Below, piece by piece: positions 1-8,499 of a stretch of DNA of 64,000 bases. Source of the stretch: JALOAT01 sp041687015 (GTDB taxonomy: Bacteria; Pseudomonadota; Gammaproteobacteria; Thiohalomonadales; Thiohalomonadaceae); the NCBI GenBank assembly GCA_041687015.1, contig JAWLCT010000007.1, positions 1 to 64,000 on the forward strand, read 5' to 3'. The notes beneath the pieces are model-generated. The model did not search any database and had not been told where the DNA came from. It saw nothing but the letters and a program-made list of their open reading frames with translations. Both the position numbers and the translations under genes were made by a program. Each line of letters begins with the position of its first letter. Within the stretch, counting starts at the first letter, position 1.

Positions 1-800
1 TGGTCGTCGGCAGCTTCCTCAACGTGGTGATCTATCGGCTGCCGGTCATGCTCAACCGCAGCTGGCAGAGCCAGTGTGCCGAATTGACCGGTGGCGAGGC
101 GGCGGCAGACCAGGACACATTCAATCTCGCCGTCCCCGGCTCCACATGCCCGCATTGCGGCCACCGTATACGCGCCTGGGAGAACATTCCTGTCATCAGT
201 TACCTGCTCCAACGCGGGCGCTGTACGGCCTGCGGCGAGCACATCAGCCTGCGTTACCCCATCATCGAGGCCGTCACCGCGCTGCTTACCGCCGCGGTTG
301 CTTTGCACTTCGGCTTCGGCTGGCAGGCTTTGGCTGCCATGGTTCTGACCTGGGGGCTTATCGCCCTGACCATGATCGATTTCGACCACCAGCTGCTGCC
401 GGATGACATCACGTTCCCGTTGCTGTGGTTAGGGCTGCTGCTGAGTCTGTTCGGGGTTTTCGTTGACGCGCCGACGGCGCTGATCGGCGCCATGGCCGGC
501 TATTTGAGTCTCTGGTCCGTTTACCACGTGTTCCGTCTGCTCACCGGCAAGGAAGGCATGGGTTACGGCGACTTCAAGCTGCTCGCTGTGCTGGGTGCCT
601 GGCTCGGCTGGCAGATGCTGCCGCTGATCATCCTGCTGTCGTCTTTGGTGGGCGCAGTCGTGGGGATCACGCTGATTCTGGTGCGCGGTCATGACCGCAA
701 TATCCCCATTCCCTTCGGGCCCTATCTCGCCGCCGCAGGCTGGCTGACGTTGCTGTGGGGACAGGAGCTCACCGCCCTGTACCTGGGCTGGATGGCCTGA
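1..800 (+). CDS. pilD: Type IV prepilin leader peptidase/methyltransferase, 5' end cut off
   Basis: Inner-membrane aspartyl protease that removes the leader of type IV pilins and type II secretion pseudopilins and N-methylates the new terminus. The window opens inside the gene: the first in-frame codons (from base 3) already read VVGSFLNVVIYRLP, the conserved N-terminal motif, so only a short N-terminus is missing. Two cysteine pairs (CPHC and CTAC, about 25 residues apart) form the usual cytoplasmic zinc site. The catalytic aspartate motifs are MIDFDHQLLPD and GMGYGDFK, followed by hydrophobic membrane segments. coaE follows after one base, so the two are probably cotranscribed; pilB and pilC are expected upstream, outside the window. 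Confidence 0.95.
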   Translation, partial: VVGSFLNVVIYRLPVMLNRSWQSQCAELTGGEAAADQDTFNLAVPGSTCPHCGHRIRAWENIPVISYLLQRGRCTACGEHISLRYPIIEAVTALLTAAVALHFGFGWQALAAMVLTWGLIALTMIDFDHQLLPDDITFPLLWLGLLLSLFGVFVDAPTALIGAMAGYLSLWSVYHVFRLLTGKEGMGYGDFKLLAVLGAWLGWQMLPLIILLSSLVGAVVGITLILVRGHDRNIPIPFGPYLAAAGWLTLLWGQELTALYLGWMA

Positions 801-801
801 G

Positions 802-1401
802 GTGTTGCGGGTAGGCCTCACCGGCGGCATCGGCAGTGGCAAATCCACTGTCTGCCGCTTGTTCGAGGCGCTGGGTGTCCCGACTATCGATGCGGATCTG
901 ATCGCACGTGAGGTCGTCCGCCCCGGCCAAGCGGGCTTTGACGCTGTGCGCCAGGTCTTTGGTGACGCGGCGGTGGGACCTGATGGGGAACTGGACAGGG
1001 CCTGGTTGCGCGCGCGGGTGTTCCGCGATCCCGTTGAGCGCCACCAACTGGAAGAACGGCTTCACCCGCTCATACGCGAGACCATCCGCCGACGGGTACG
1101 GGGGCTGACCGCGCCCTACTGCATCGTTGCCATTCCCCTGCTTGTGGAAACAGGATGGCGGAACGAGGTCGATCGCGTGCTCGTCGTCGATGTGCCTGTG
1201 GAGACACAGATTGCACGTACAGCCGAGCGCGACGGCATGCGCCCGGAAGAAGTGAAGCGCATCCTCGCGGCGCAGGCATCGCGCGAGGAACGGCTGGCCG
1301 CCGCCGATGACGTACTCCGCAACGAGGGCGACCTGAATGCATTACGGGAACACGTTACACTATTGCACCAACGCTATTTACGCCTGGCCGGCCAACTCTG
1401 A
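802..1401 (+). CDS. coaE: Dephospho-CoA kinase
   Basis: Catalyses the last step of coenzyme A synthesis, ATP-dependent phosphorylation of the ribose 3'-OH of dephospho-CoA in the cytosol. The 199-residue protein has the family length and a P-loop GGIGSGKS at residues 8-15. It also has the DADLIAREV segment typical of CoaE and a C-terminal helical region. The start is a GTG one base after the pilD stop, which leaves no room for an independent promoter. A pilD-coaE-zapD-yacG order is common in gammaproteobacteria. Confidence 0.95.
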   Translation: MLRVGLTGGIGSGKSTVCRLFEALGVPTIDADLIAREVVRPGQAGFDAVRQVFGDAAVGPDGELDRAWLRARVFRDPVERHQLEERLHPLIRETIRRRVRGLTAPYCIVAIPLLVETGWRNEVDRVLVVDVPVETQIARTAERDGMRPEEVKRILAAQASREERLAAADDVLRNEGDLNALREHVTLLHQRYLRLAGQL

Positions 1402-1435
1402 AGAAACCAACGAGCCGGCCCTGGAGACTGTCCCG

Positions 1436-2203
1436 GTGCACCCATTTGTCGTCTACGAGCATCCGCTCAACGAGCGCGTGCGAAACCTTCTGCGGCTCGA
1501 ATTCCTGTTCCGCCAGGCCCATCACTGCCAGGCGGGGACTACCCCCTGGGACAGTCGCCTGTTCATCACCACGCTGCTCGACATCCTCGCCATCCTCAAC
1601 CGCTCGGATCTCAAAACCGAGCTCATCAAGGAACTGGAACGGCATGTGGCCACCCTCGGGCGGCTGGGCGAGAGCCCCGATGTGGACCAGCAACAACTCG
1701 CCACCATTCTCAAACACCTGGAGCAACTGCGCAGCGCGCTTCACGCCACCAATGGTCCGCTTGGACAGGAACTCCGCGACAGCGAGTTCCTCAATGGGGT
1801 GCGGCAGCGCAGCAGTATTCCTGGCGGAACCTGCGATTTCGATTTGCCCGCCTACCACCGCTGGCTGAGCCGTCCGGCCGAGGTGCGGCGGGAGGTTCAG
1901 CAACAGTGGCTGGACTCACTGCGCCTGACCCGCCAGACTGTGGAGTTGCTGCTCAAGCTCGTGCGCAATACCGCGGGACCCAGCCATGAAACCGCCGCTG
2001 CCGGCGGTTTCCAGCGGAACCTGGACCCGGATCTGCCCTTCCAACTGATACGGGTGGCCATCGATGCGGACTTGCCCTATTACGCCGAGATCAGCGGCGG
2101 CAAGCACCGTTTCACCATCCGTTTCCTGGAACCCAGCGACGGCGCACGCCCGCAACAGGCCACCGTGGACGTGCCCTTCCGGCTATCCTGTTGCGCATTA
2201 TGA
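1436..2203 (+). CDS. zapD: Cell division protein ZapD (FtsZ-ring bundling factor)
   Basis: Cytoplasmic protein that binds the FtsZ C-terminus and cross-links protofilaments at the division site. Identified from the N-terminal YEHPLNERVRNLLRLE block and an alpha-helical first half followed by a beta-rich domain with FHFTIRFLEP-like character. The frame is open upstream to 1337, but that start would lie far inside coaE. I chose the GTG at 1436, which has a GGAG nine bases before it and gives 255 residues, close to the roughly 250 of the family. The gene overlaps yacG by four bases (ATGA). Confidence 0.9.
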   Translation: MHPFVVYEHPLNERVRNLLRLEFLFRQAHHCQAGTTPWDSRLFITTLLDILAILNRSDLKTELIKELERHVATLGRLGESPDVDQQQLATILKHLEQLRSALHATNGPLGQELRDSEFLNGVRQRSSIPGGTCDFDLPAYHRWLSRPAEVRREVQQQWLDSLRLTRQTVELLLKLVRNTAGPSHETAAAGGFQRNLDPDLPFQLIRVAIDADLPYYAEISGGKHRFTIRFLEPSDGARPQQATVDVPFRLSCCAL

Positions 2204-2373
2204 AAGTGAAATGTCCCACATGCGGCAAACCCGTGGAGTGGCGTCCCGAACAACGCTGGCGCCCCTTCTGCAGCGAGCGCTGCAAGCTCATCGACCTGGG
2301 CGAGTGGGCCGCCGAGCGGCACGTCATCCCGGGCCCACCCGTCCCGATGCCGGATCAAGAAGAGAAAAGCTGA
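2200..2373 (+). CDS. yacG: DNA gyrase inhibitor YacG, small zinc-binding protein
   Basis: A 57-residue zinc-ribbon protein whose family binds GyrB and blocks DNA binding by gyrase. Four cysteines (residues 5, 8, 24 and 28, as CPTC and CSERC) form the zinc site. They are followed by the diagnostic KLIDLGEWAAERHVIPG segment and an acidic tail. I took the ATG that overlaps the zapD stop (ATGA) over an earlier in-frame TTG. It is the last gene of the + strand group; the assembly gap begins 10 bases after its stop. Confidence 0.93.
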   Translation: MKVKCPTCGKPVEWRPEQRWRPFCSERCKLIDLGEWAAERHVIPGPPVPMPDQEEKS

Positions 2374-2541
2374 AAACACGGGGNNNNNNNNNNNNNNNNN
2401 NNNNNNNNNNNNNNNNNNNNNNNNNNNNNNNNNNNNNNNNNNNNNNNNNNNNNNNNNNNNNNNNNNNNNNNNNNNNNNNNNNNATCACAGCAGTAAAGCC
2501 ACGGATCATCTCGTGTTGTCCCCGTGTCCCCCCGTGTTTAC
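2371..2541. repeat. Dispersed inverted repeat (CACGGGG family) interrupted by the assembly gap
   Basis: The left arm, ending in AAAACACGGGG, overlaps the yacG stop and runs into the N block. The right arm (2511-2541) is its inverted counterpart, with cccgtgtcccc and cccgtgttt units. Both arms are made of the roughly 9-base CACGGGG unit also seen at 44668-44740 and 54113-54290. The element sits between two convergent genes. The assembly probably broke here because the element is repetitive and forms a hairpin; that cause is inferred. Confidence 0.7.
2384..2483. other. Assembly gap, 100 N
   Basis: Exactly 100 undetermined bases, the conventional placeholder for a join of unknown length. Real sequence may be missing, including further repeat copies or a gene. 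Linkage of the + group (pilD to yacG) to the rest rests on this join, although the resulting gene order is the one expected. Confidence 0.99.
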
Positions 2542-2554
2542 GCTTTTTGCCTTT

Positions 2555-2980
2555 TCACTTACCAGTGCTGAAAGGAAACCGCGCGCGGTAGCGGGTGCCA
2601 TCGGCGCTGAAGGTCACGTCGGCCACCCAGTCGGCGCGACCCAGGGTACACACGGGGAGGACGACGGTGGCATTCCATGCGCCTTCCCCCGCCCGCATCA
2701 GGCGGTAGCGGTTGTCGCCCATGTCCATCCCAAGCATGGAAAGCGCCAGCACGGGGTTCTGAATTTCGCGCCCGATGATACGCACCTGTGCCTCGAAGGG
2801 TTTGAGCGGCGCAGGCGCGGGCGGCAGCCGGAGTACAACCTGCACACCGTCGTCTGCTGCCGCACACGGCGTTGCCGTCACGTCACAGGCCGATGTGGCG
2901 TTCAGCTCGGTCATCACCGTCGTGTCGGGGCTGCCGCAGGCGGGGAGCAGCGGCAGGGCCAGCAATAGCAGACGTCTCAT
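2555..2980 (-). CDS. Small predicted lipoprotein, function unknown
   Basis: A 141-residue protein with a short positively charged start, a leucine-rich signal and a lipobox LPAC (Cys15), so probably an outer- or inner-membrane lipoprotein facing the periplasm. The mature part looks like a single beta-sandwich with a GMDMG turn, somewhat like FixH/YtkA-type domains, but I do not recognise the family with certainty. Its ATG overlaps the stop of the MutT-ThiE gene (ATGA), so it is translationally coupled to it. A longer in-frame start exists upstream but lacks the signal peptide at its terminus. Confidence 0.7.
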   Translation of the reverse strand: MRRLLLLALPLLPACGSPDTTVMTELNATSACDVTATPCAAADDGVQVVLRLPPAPAPLKPFEAQVRIIGREIQNPVLALSMLGMDMGDNRYRLMRAGEGAWNATVVLPVCTLGRADWVADVTFSADGTRYRARFPFSTGK

Positions 2981-3957
2981 TTCAGCACCTCGTCGCTGGA
3001 CCACAGGCCACGAATCGCGGCGATCCCCTGCGCACCGCACCGGCGCGCCTGCGCCATATCGGACAATTCGAGGCCGCCCAGTGCGAACACCGGAATGCGG
3101 CTTTGTTCCGTCAATGCGCGAAAGGCCTCCCATCCCAACGCCGGTGCCGTGGGGTGCGAGGCCGTGGCGAGCACCGGCGAGAGCACGGCGAAGTCCAGGC
3201 CGATACGCCCGGCATGGGCAAGGTCTTCAGCGGAATGACAGGACGCGGCAACCCAACAGGTCCTCGGCAACGGTCGCATCGTGAGCTCCCGGAGCTGTGC
3301 GGAAGGCAGGTGCACCCCGTCCGCGCCCAGCTCAAGCGCCCGTTGCGGATCACCGTTCAACAGAAGCCGAACACCATAGCGATGGGCAAGACGCATCGCT
3401 TCACGGGCGAGCGGTTCGAGCCCAGAAACGGAGCGGGTTTTGCTGCGCAGCTGAACCAGCCGCACACCGGCCCGCAGGCGCTGCTCGAGGCGGGCGAGAA
3501 AATCCTGGTCGTCGTCCGGTTCCGGCGTGATCAGGTAATGATCAGGCAGGCGTGCCGCGGTGATGATGGGCAGGTTTGCCGCGGGAAAGCGATAGTCCGT
3601 CAGTGCCTCCGCCGACACCCAACGCACCGGCTGCCCCTCGCGGCCATGGGGTAGGCCTGAAAACGCCGTGACCTCCCAAACGTCGAGCAGCACGTTTCGG
3701 TCAGGGTATTGGTGACGCACGCGGATGAGGGGCGTGCATGCCTGTACCCGGATGCCTACTTCCTCATCCAGCTCGCGACAAAGCGCCGCCCGCACATCCT
3801 CGTCCGGTTCCACCTTGCCGCCTGGAAACTCCCATAGCCCACCCTGGTGCAGGTGTGCAGGCCGCTGGGCAATCAGGATCCGACCGGCCCCGTCGCGAAT
3901 CACTGCCGCGGCTACGTGCAGCCAGTCGTGCCTTATGTTCACGTGAGTCATGGGCAT
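2977..3957 (-). CDS. MutT-type Nudix hydrolase fused to a ThiE/TenI-like domain
   Basis: Two domains in 326 residues. Residues 1-130 are a MutT-like 8-oxo-dGTP pyrophosphatase with a complete Nudix box at about 46-68 (GGKVEPDE then RELDEEVG), which cleanses the nucleotide pool. Residues 150-315 resemble thiamine-phosphate synthase/TenI (LRAGVRLVQLRSK, GADGVHLPS, PVFALGG). This fusion is a known arrangement next to argJ and secA in gammaproteobacteria. The ThiE-like half retains substrate-loop features but probably does not act as the main thiamine synthase. The start is uncertain: two ATG codons lie six bases apart and neither has a clear ribosome site. Confidence 0.9.
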   Translation of the reverse strand: MPMTHVNIRHDWLHVAAAVIRDGAGRILIAQRPAHLHQGGLWEFPGGKVEPDEDVRAALCRELDEEVGIRVQACTPLIRVRHQYPDRNVLLDVWEVTAFSGLPHGREGQPVRWVSAEALTDYRFPAANLPIITAARLPDHYLITPEPDDDQDFLARLEQRLRAGVRLVQLRSKTRSVSGLEPLAREAMRLAHRYGVRLLLNGDPQRALELGADGVHLPSAQLRELTMRPLPRTCWVAASCHSAEDLAHAGRIGLDFAVLSPVLATASHPTAPALGWEAFRALTEQSRIPVFALGGLELSDMAQARRCGAQGIAAIRGLWSSDEVLK

Positions 3958-4281
3958 TCTAAAACCAAGAAACGCAGAGGGCGGAGGCGCGGTCGTCCGT
4001 GGGCGCGGCTACTCGGGCAATCCCTCGGCCAACTGCATATTGCGCAGAGCGGTGCGCGAGAATATGGCTCTCGCCAAGACGCGAAGAATGCCAAGCTACC
4101 ACGGGCCTGCTCTGGTGGACTTGGCGTGTGGTCGGGCGATCCGCGTCACAATGCCTTTCGTCTTCCCACGTCTTGGCGTTGTTGGTGCCCCTTGCGAGAG
4201 CAGTGTTCGAGGAATCCGACGTTTCTCTTCGCGACCTCTGCGTCTCCGCGCCCTCCGCGTTTTCTCTAAACCAAGCCGCAC
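3958..4281. repeat. Intergenic block of nested dispersed inverted repeats
   Basis: No gene is seen in these 324 bases between argJ and mutT-thiE. The outer pair is GCAGAGG/GCGGAGG-type repeat (3961-3992 with its inverse at 4226-4270). The inner pair, reading gctctcgccaagacgc at 4067, has its inverse at about 4170-4203. Both pairs are imperfect and made of roughly 9-base units. The block lies within a co-directional gene pair, where it could fold in RNA and weaken transcription from argJ into mutT-thiE; that role is inferred. Confidence 0.75.
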
Positions 4282-5493
4282 TCAGGTGCGGTACTCGGCA
4301 TTGATACGCACGTAGTCGTAGGAGAAGTCGCAGGTCCAGACCCGTTCACGTGCAGATCCGCGATGGAGGTCCACACGGATGGGGATTTCCTCCTGCTCCA
4401 TCACTGCGGCGCCGCGCGCCTCCTCGTAATCGTCGGCTCGGCCGCCGTTGCGTACGATGCATACTTCGCCCAAATGAATCGTCACGGTGTCGAGGTCCAG
4501 ATGCTGCACGCCCGCCCGGCCCACCGCAGCCAAAATGCGCCCCCAATTGGGATCGCTCGCGAAAAACGCGGTCTTCACCAAGGGTGAATGCGCGATGGTG
4601 TACGCCACCTGCAGGCATTCTTGCGTATCCCGGCCGCCCGACACGTCGACCGTGATGAACTTGGTGGCACCTTCGCCGTCGCGCACAATGGCCTGTGCCA
4701 GTTGCTCGCAGATCTGCGCCACCGCTTCGGTGAATTCCCCGGCTGCCTTGCCGTCTTCTATGGCCACGCCGGAAGCGCCGGTTGCGACCAGAATGCAGGA
4801 ATCATTAGTCGAGGTGTCTCCATCGACCGTGATCCGGTTGAAGGAACGGTTCACGGCCGCGTCCAGACAGGATTGCAGCTGCGCAGTCGCCACCTGTGCG
4901 TCGGTGGCCACAAAGGCGAGCATGGTGGCCATGTCAGGGCGAATCATGCCCGCACCCTTGGCAATACCGGTGATGGTCACCGGTTTGCCGTCAATCATGA
5001 TGCGCCGCGATGCACCCTTGGGCACCGTATCGGTGGTCATGATGCCGTGAGCCGCCGCTTCCCAGGCATCCTCCGACAGGTTCGCGACCGCCTCGGGCAG
5101 AGCGGCGACGATCTTGGCCACTGGCAGCGGCTCACCAATCACGCCGGTGGAAAACGGCAGCACGTCCACCGGGGCGCATGCAGCCACGTCGGCCAGCGCA
5201 TCGCAGCAGGCGCGGGCATCCACCATGCCGCGTTCGCCGGTGCCCGCATTCGCATTGCCTGTATTCACCAGCAGATAACGGGGTGTGGTGCTGGCGAGAT
5301 GCTCCCGGGCCAGCACCACCGGTGCGGCGCAAAAGGCATTGCGCGTGAACACTGCCGCGCAGTGTGCGCCCTGCGCCAGCTCCATGACGACAACGTCGCG
5401 GCGACCCGGCGTCTTGATGCCCGCGCACGCCACGCCGATACGGAATCCCGCCACCGGCAACATCGACGGCATTCCCGTGAATCCCACTGCCAT
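4282..5493 (-). CDS. argJ: Bifunctional glutamate N-acetyltransferase/amino-acid acetyltransferase
   Basis: Enzyme of the cyclic arginine pathway: transfers acetyl from N-acetylornithine to glutamate and, in bifunctional forms, also uses acetyl-CoA. The 403-residue protein has the autoprocessing site MAT (Ala189-Thr190, with Thr as nucleophile after cleavage) within GAGMIRPDMATMLAF. It also has the VDGDTSTND block and the C-terminal YVRINAEYRT. The start at 5493 has AGGAG seven bases upstream, which I prefer over an in-frame TTG two codons earlier. It follows secA after an intrinsic terminator. Confidence 0.96.
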   Translation of the reverse strand: MAVGFTGMPSMLPVAGFRIGVACAGIKTPGRRDVVVMELAQGAHCAAVFTRNAFCAAPVVLAREHLASTTPRYLLVNTGNANAGTGERGMVDARACCDALADVAACAPVDVLPFSTGVIGEPLPVAKIVAALPEAVANLSEDAWEAAAHGIMTTDTVPKGASRRIMIDGKPVTITGIAKGAGMIRPDMATMLAFVATDAQVATAQLQSCLDAAVNRSFNRITVDGDTSTNDSCILVATGASGVAIEDGKAAGEFTEAVAQICEQLAQAIVRDGEGATKFITVDVSGGRDTQECLQVAYTIAHSPLVKTAFFASDPNWGRILAAVGRAGVQHLDLDTVTIHLGEVCIVRNGGRADDYEEARGAAVMEQEEIPIRVDLHRGSARERVWTCDFSYDYVRINAEYRT

Positions 5494-5511
5494 GCTCAAT
5501 CTCCTGCGGAA

Positions 5512-5545
5512 GACAAACCAAAACGGGCCCGAAAATCGGGCCCGT
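5512..5545 (-). terminator. Intrinsic terminator of secA
   Basis: On the minus strand a perfect 10-bp stem ACGGGCCCGA/TCGGGCCCGT with a 3-base loop is followed by TTTGGTTTGT. It lies 35 bases after the secA stop and just before the argJ ribosome site. It should reduce read-through from secA into argJ. Confidence 0.8.
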
Positions 5546-5579
5546 CGTCGGGAAAGAGATTATCCACGCAAATCGCGTT

Positions 5580-8306
5580 CTACTCGAGCCGTCCGTGACA
5601 CTGCTTGTACTTCTTGCCCGAACCGCAGGGGCAAGGTTCATTGCGTCCCACCTTGCGGGTGTCACGCACGAACGGCTGATGCGGTTCGGCCATGGCGGCT
5701 GCCCGCTCGTCGGCCGGTTCCTCCCCGGCCGGGGCCGCGAACGAAGCGGCAGGCGCGTGGGTGTACTGCATGGCCGCGGACGCACGGCGCTGTTCCTCCA
5801 CCGCGTCCACGTCTTCCGGTGCACGCACCTGAACCCGCGAGACGATGGCAATCACGTCATGCTTGATACGCTCCAGCAGTTGCTGGAATAGCGCGAACGC
5901 CTCGCGCTTGTATTCCTGCTTTGGGTTCTTCTGCGCGTAACCGCGCAGGTGGATACCCTGGCGCAGATAATCCATCGCGGCCAGGTGTTCTTTCCACAGG
6001 GCATCCAGCACCTGCAGCATCACCGCCTTTTCGAAATGCCGCATCACCTCGCTGCCGGCCATGTCCTCCTTCTCCTTGGCGATGCGCACCATTTCATCCA
6101 GGATGCGCTGGCGCAGACTCTCTTCATGCAGGTTGTCGTCGCTGTCCAGCCAACCCTGCAGCTCAAGCTTGAGACCGAACTCCCGCTCCAGCGCATCGGT
6201 CAGTCCCGGCACGTCCCACTGCTCTTCCAAACTCTGCGGCGGAATGTACTGGTCGATGACGCCGTTCAGCACATCCTCCCGGATGGCCGCGATGGTTTCG
6301 GAGATGTCGTCCGACGCCATGAGTTCGTTGCGCTGCTCGTAAATGACCTTACGCTGGTCATTCGCGACATCGTCGTACTCCAGCAACTGTTTACGGATGT
6401 CGAAGTTGTGCCCTTCCACCTTGCGTTGCGCGTTTTCGATGGCCTTGGTCACCCACGGATGCTCGATGGCCTCGCCCTCCTGCATGCCCAGGCGCTGCAT
6501 GAGGCCCGACACCCGCTCCGAGGCGAAGATGCGCATCAGGCTGTCTTCGAGCGACAGGTAGAACCGACTGGAACCCGGATCACCCTGGCGACCCGAACGA
6601 CCGCGCAACTGGTTGTCCACACGGCGGGACTCATGGCGTTCCGTACCGATGATGTGCAGTCCGCCGGCCGCAATCACCTGATCGTGCCGCTGGCGCCACT
6701 CGTCACGGATGCGCTGCACGGCATCCGCATCGGCGCTTTCGCCGAGCGCCGCAACCTCCGATTCGGGATTGCCGCCCAACACGATGTCGGTACCGCGGCC
6801 CGCCATGTTGGTGGCGATGGTCACCGCCGCGGGGCGGCCGGCCTGAGCCACGATCTCCGCTTCGCGCTCGTGCTGCTTGGCATTCAGCACCTCGTGCTTG
6901 ATGCCCGCCTTTTTCAGGAGTTTGGCCAGGTACTCGGAAATCTCGATGGAGGTGGTACCCACCAGCACGGGCTGCCCGCGCTTGCTGCAGTCCTTGATGT
7001 CTTCGATGACGGCATCGAACTTCTCACGCGCCGTGAGGTAGACGAGATCGCCCATGTCATTTCGGATCATCGGCTTGTTGGTGGGGATCACCACCACTTC
7101 CAGGCCGTAGATCTGCTGGAACTCGAAAGCTTCGGTGTCGGCAGTACCGGTCATGCCCGCCAGTTTGTTGTACAGGCGGAAATAATTCTGGAAGGTAATG
7201 GAGGCGAGCGTCTGGTTCTCGCTCTGGATACGAACCCCTTCCTTCGCCTCCACGGCCTGGTGCAGGCCGTCGGACCAGCGCCGGCCAGGCATGGTGCGGC
7301 CGGTGAATTCGTCCACGATGATAATCTGGCCGTCGCGCACGATGTATTCCACATCCCGGTGATAAAGCACGTGGGCGCGCAGTGCGGCGTTGAGATGATG
7401 CATGAGGCCGATGTTGGCGGCGTCATACAGACTCTCGCCTTCACGCAGCAGACCGTTCTCCAGCAGCAGTTCTTCCACACGCTGGTGGCCGTCTTCGGTG
7501 AGGTAGACCTGCTTGGCCTTTTCATCGACGGTGAAATCGCCGGGTTGCTCATCCGATTCCTGCTTCGTCAGGCTTGGAATCAGCGCGTTGATGCGCTGGT
7601 AGAGATCCGAGCTGTCCTCGGCCGGACCGGAAATGATGAGCGGCGTGCGTGCCTCATCGATGAGGATGGAATCCACCTCGTCGATGATGGTGTAGTTGAG
7701 GTCACGCTGAACCTTCTCCGCAAGGGTGAAGGCCATGTTGTCGCGCAGGTAGTCGAAGCCGAATTCATTGTTGGTGCCGTACGTGATGTCGGCACCGTAG
7801 GCGGCGCGCTTCGCCTCTGTGTCCATGCCGGCCACCACCACGCCGACCGTCAAGCCCAGGAAGTTGTACAAGCGGCCCATCCACTGGGCGTCGCGACGGG
7901 CCAGGTAATCGTTGACGGTGATGACGTGCACCCCCTTGCCCGGCAGCGCATTCAGGTAGGCGGCCAGGGTGGCGACCAGGGTCTTGCCCTCGCCGGTACG
8001 CATTTCGGCGATCTTCCCGCTGTTGAGCACCATGCCGCCGATGAGCTGGACGTCGTAATGGCGCATGCCGAGCACACGCCGGCTCGCCTCACGCACAACG
8101 GCGAATGCCTCGGGCAAGAGATCGTCCAGTGCCGCGCCGCCGGTAAGCCGCTCGCGGAATTCGACCGTTTTGGCGCTCAGCGCCTCATCGGACAGCTCCT
8201 GCATCGCCGCTTCGAGCGCATTGATCTGTTCGACGGTCTTGAAAAGCCGCTTGACGATACGCTCGTTACGGCTGCCGAAAATCTTGTTCAGCAACAGACT
8301 TACCAT
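5580..8306 (-). CDS. secA: Preprotein translocase ATPase SecA
   Basis: Motor ATPase that drives unfolded preproteins through SecYEG at the inner membrane. At 908 residues it has the full length. It carries the Walker A motif MRTGEGKT near residue 105, the DEVDSILIDEA Walker B region and the GTxxI-type helicase motif (VGTTSIEISE). It also has motif VI around QLRGRSGRQGDPG and the C-terminal zinc domain CPCGSGKKYKQCH that binds SecB and lipids. It sits between the M23 peptidase and argJ, as in many gammaproteobacteria. No SecM-like leader gene was found upstream. Confidence 0.98.
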   Translation of the reverse strand: MVSLLLNKIFGSRNERIVKRLFKTVEQINALEAAMQELSDEALSAKTVEFRERLTGGAALDDLLPEAFAVVREASRRVLGMRHYDVQLIGGMVLNSGKIAEMRTGEGKTLVATLAAYLNALPGKGVHVITVNDYLARRDAQWMGRLYNFLGLTVGVVVAGMDTEAKRAAYGADITYGTNNEFGFDYLRDNMAFTLAEKVQRDLNYTIIDEVDSILIDEARTPLIISGPAEDSSDLYQRINALIPSLTKQESDEQPGDFTVDEKAKQVYLTEDGHQRVEELLLENGLLREGESLYDAANIGLMHHLNAALRAHVLYHRDVEYIVRDGQIIIVDEFTGRTMPGRRWSDGLHQAVEAKEGVRIQSENQTLASITFQNYFRLYNKLAGMTGTADTEAFEFQQIYGLEVVVIPTNKPMIRNDMGDLVYLTAREKFDAVIEDIKDCSKRGQPVLVGTTSIEISEYLAKLLKKAGIKHEVLNAKQHEREAEIVAQAGRPAAVTIATNMAGRGTDIVLGGNPESEVAALGESADADAVQRIRDEWRQRHDQVIAAGGLHIIGTERHESRRVDNQLRGRSGRQGDPGSSRFYLSLEDSLMRIFASERVSGLMQRLGMQEGEAIEHPWVTKAIENAQRKVEGHNFDIRKQLLEYDDVANDQRKVIYEQRNELMASDDISETIAAIREDVLNGVIDQYIPPQSLEEQWDVPGLTDALEREFGLKLELQGWLDSDDNLHEESLRQRILDEMVRIAKEKEDMAGSEVMRHFEKAVMLQVLDALWKEHLAAMDYLRQGIHLRGYAQKNPKQEYKREAFALFQQLLERIKHDVIAIVSRVQVRAPEDVDAVEEQRRASAAMQYTHAPAASFAAPAGEEPADERAAAMAEPHQPFVRDTRKVGRNEPCPCGSGKKYKQCHGRLE

Positions 8307-8395
8307 GGAATCCTACGTGGTGGGCAAAAATTCAGGGAATGATACCGCAAACAAAATGCTCGCGGGGCGCATGGCCCCACGTGCGGAGCTGGATG

Positions 8396-8424
8396 GCTAT
8401 ACGGCGGGAACAACCTGGAAGCAA
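8396..8424 (-). promoter_or_regulatory. Possible secA promoter
   Basis: TTGCTT and TATAGC hexamers with a 17-base spacer on the minus strand, 90 bases before the secA start, in the 193-base stretch between the M23 gene and secA. Nothing else was recognised in that stretch. A second candidate -10 (TATCAT) lies nearer the gene but has no -35 partner. Confidence 0.35.
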
Positions 8425-8499
8425 GTTGCGGGGCGGCTTCCTTGCACCCGGCTCCCGCGGTGGCCCTCGATACAACGGACCAGCGCCGCAGCGATTGGT

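Noticed and set aside
1337..1435. Earlier zapD start inside coaE
   Set aside because: It would add 33 residues not resembling ZapD and overlap coaE by 65 bases; the GTG at 1436 has a good ribosome site.
5949..8342. Very long open frame (about 797 codons) antisense to secA
   Set aside because: It runs opposite a complete, unmistakable secA. Such frames arise in GC-rich genes from codon bias, and the translation shows no recognisable domain.
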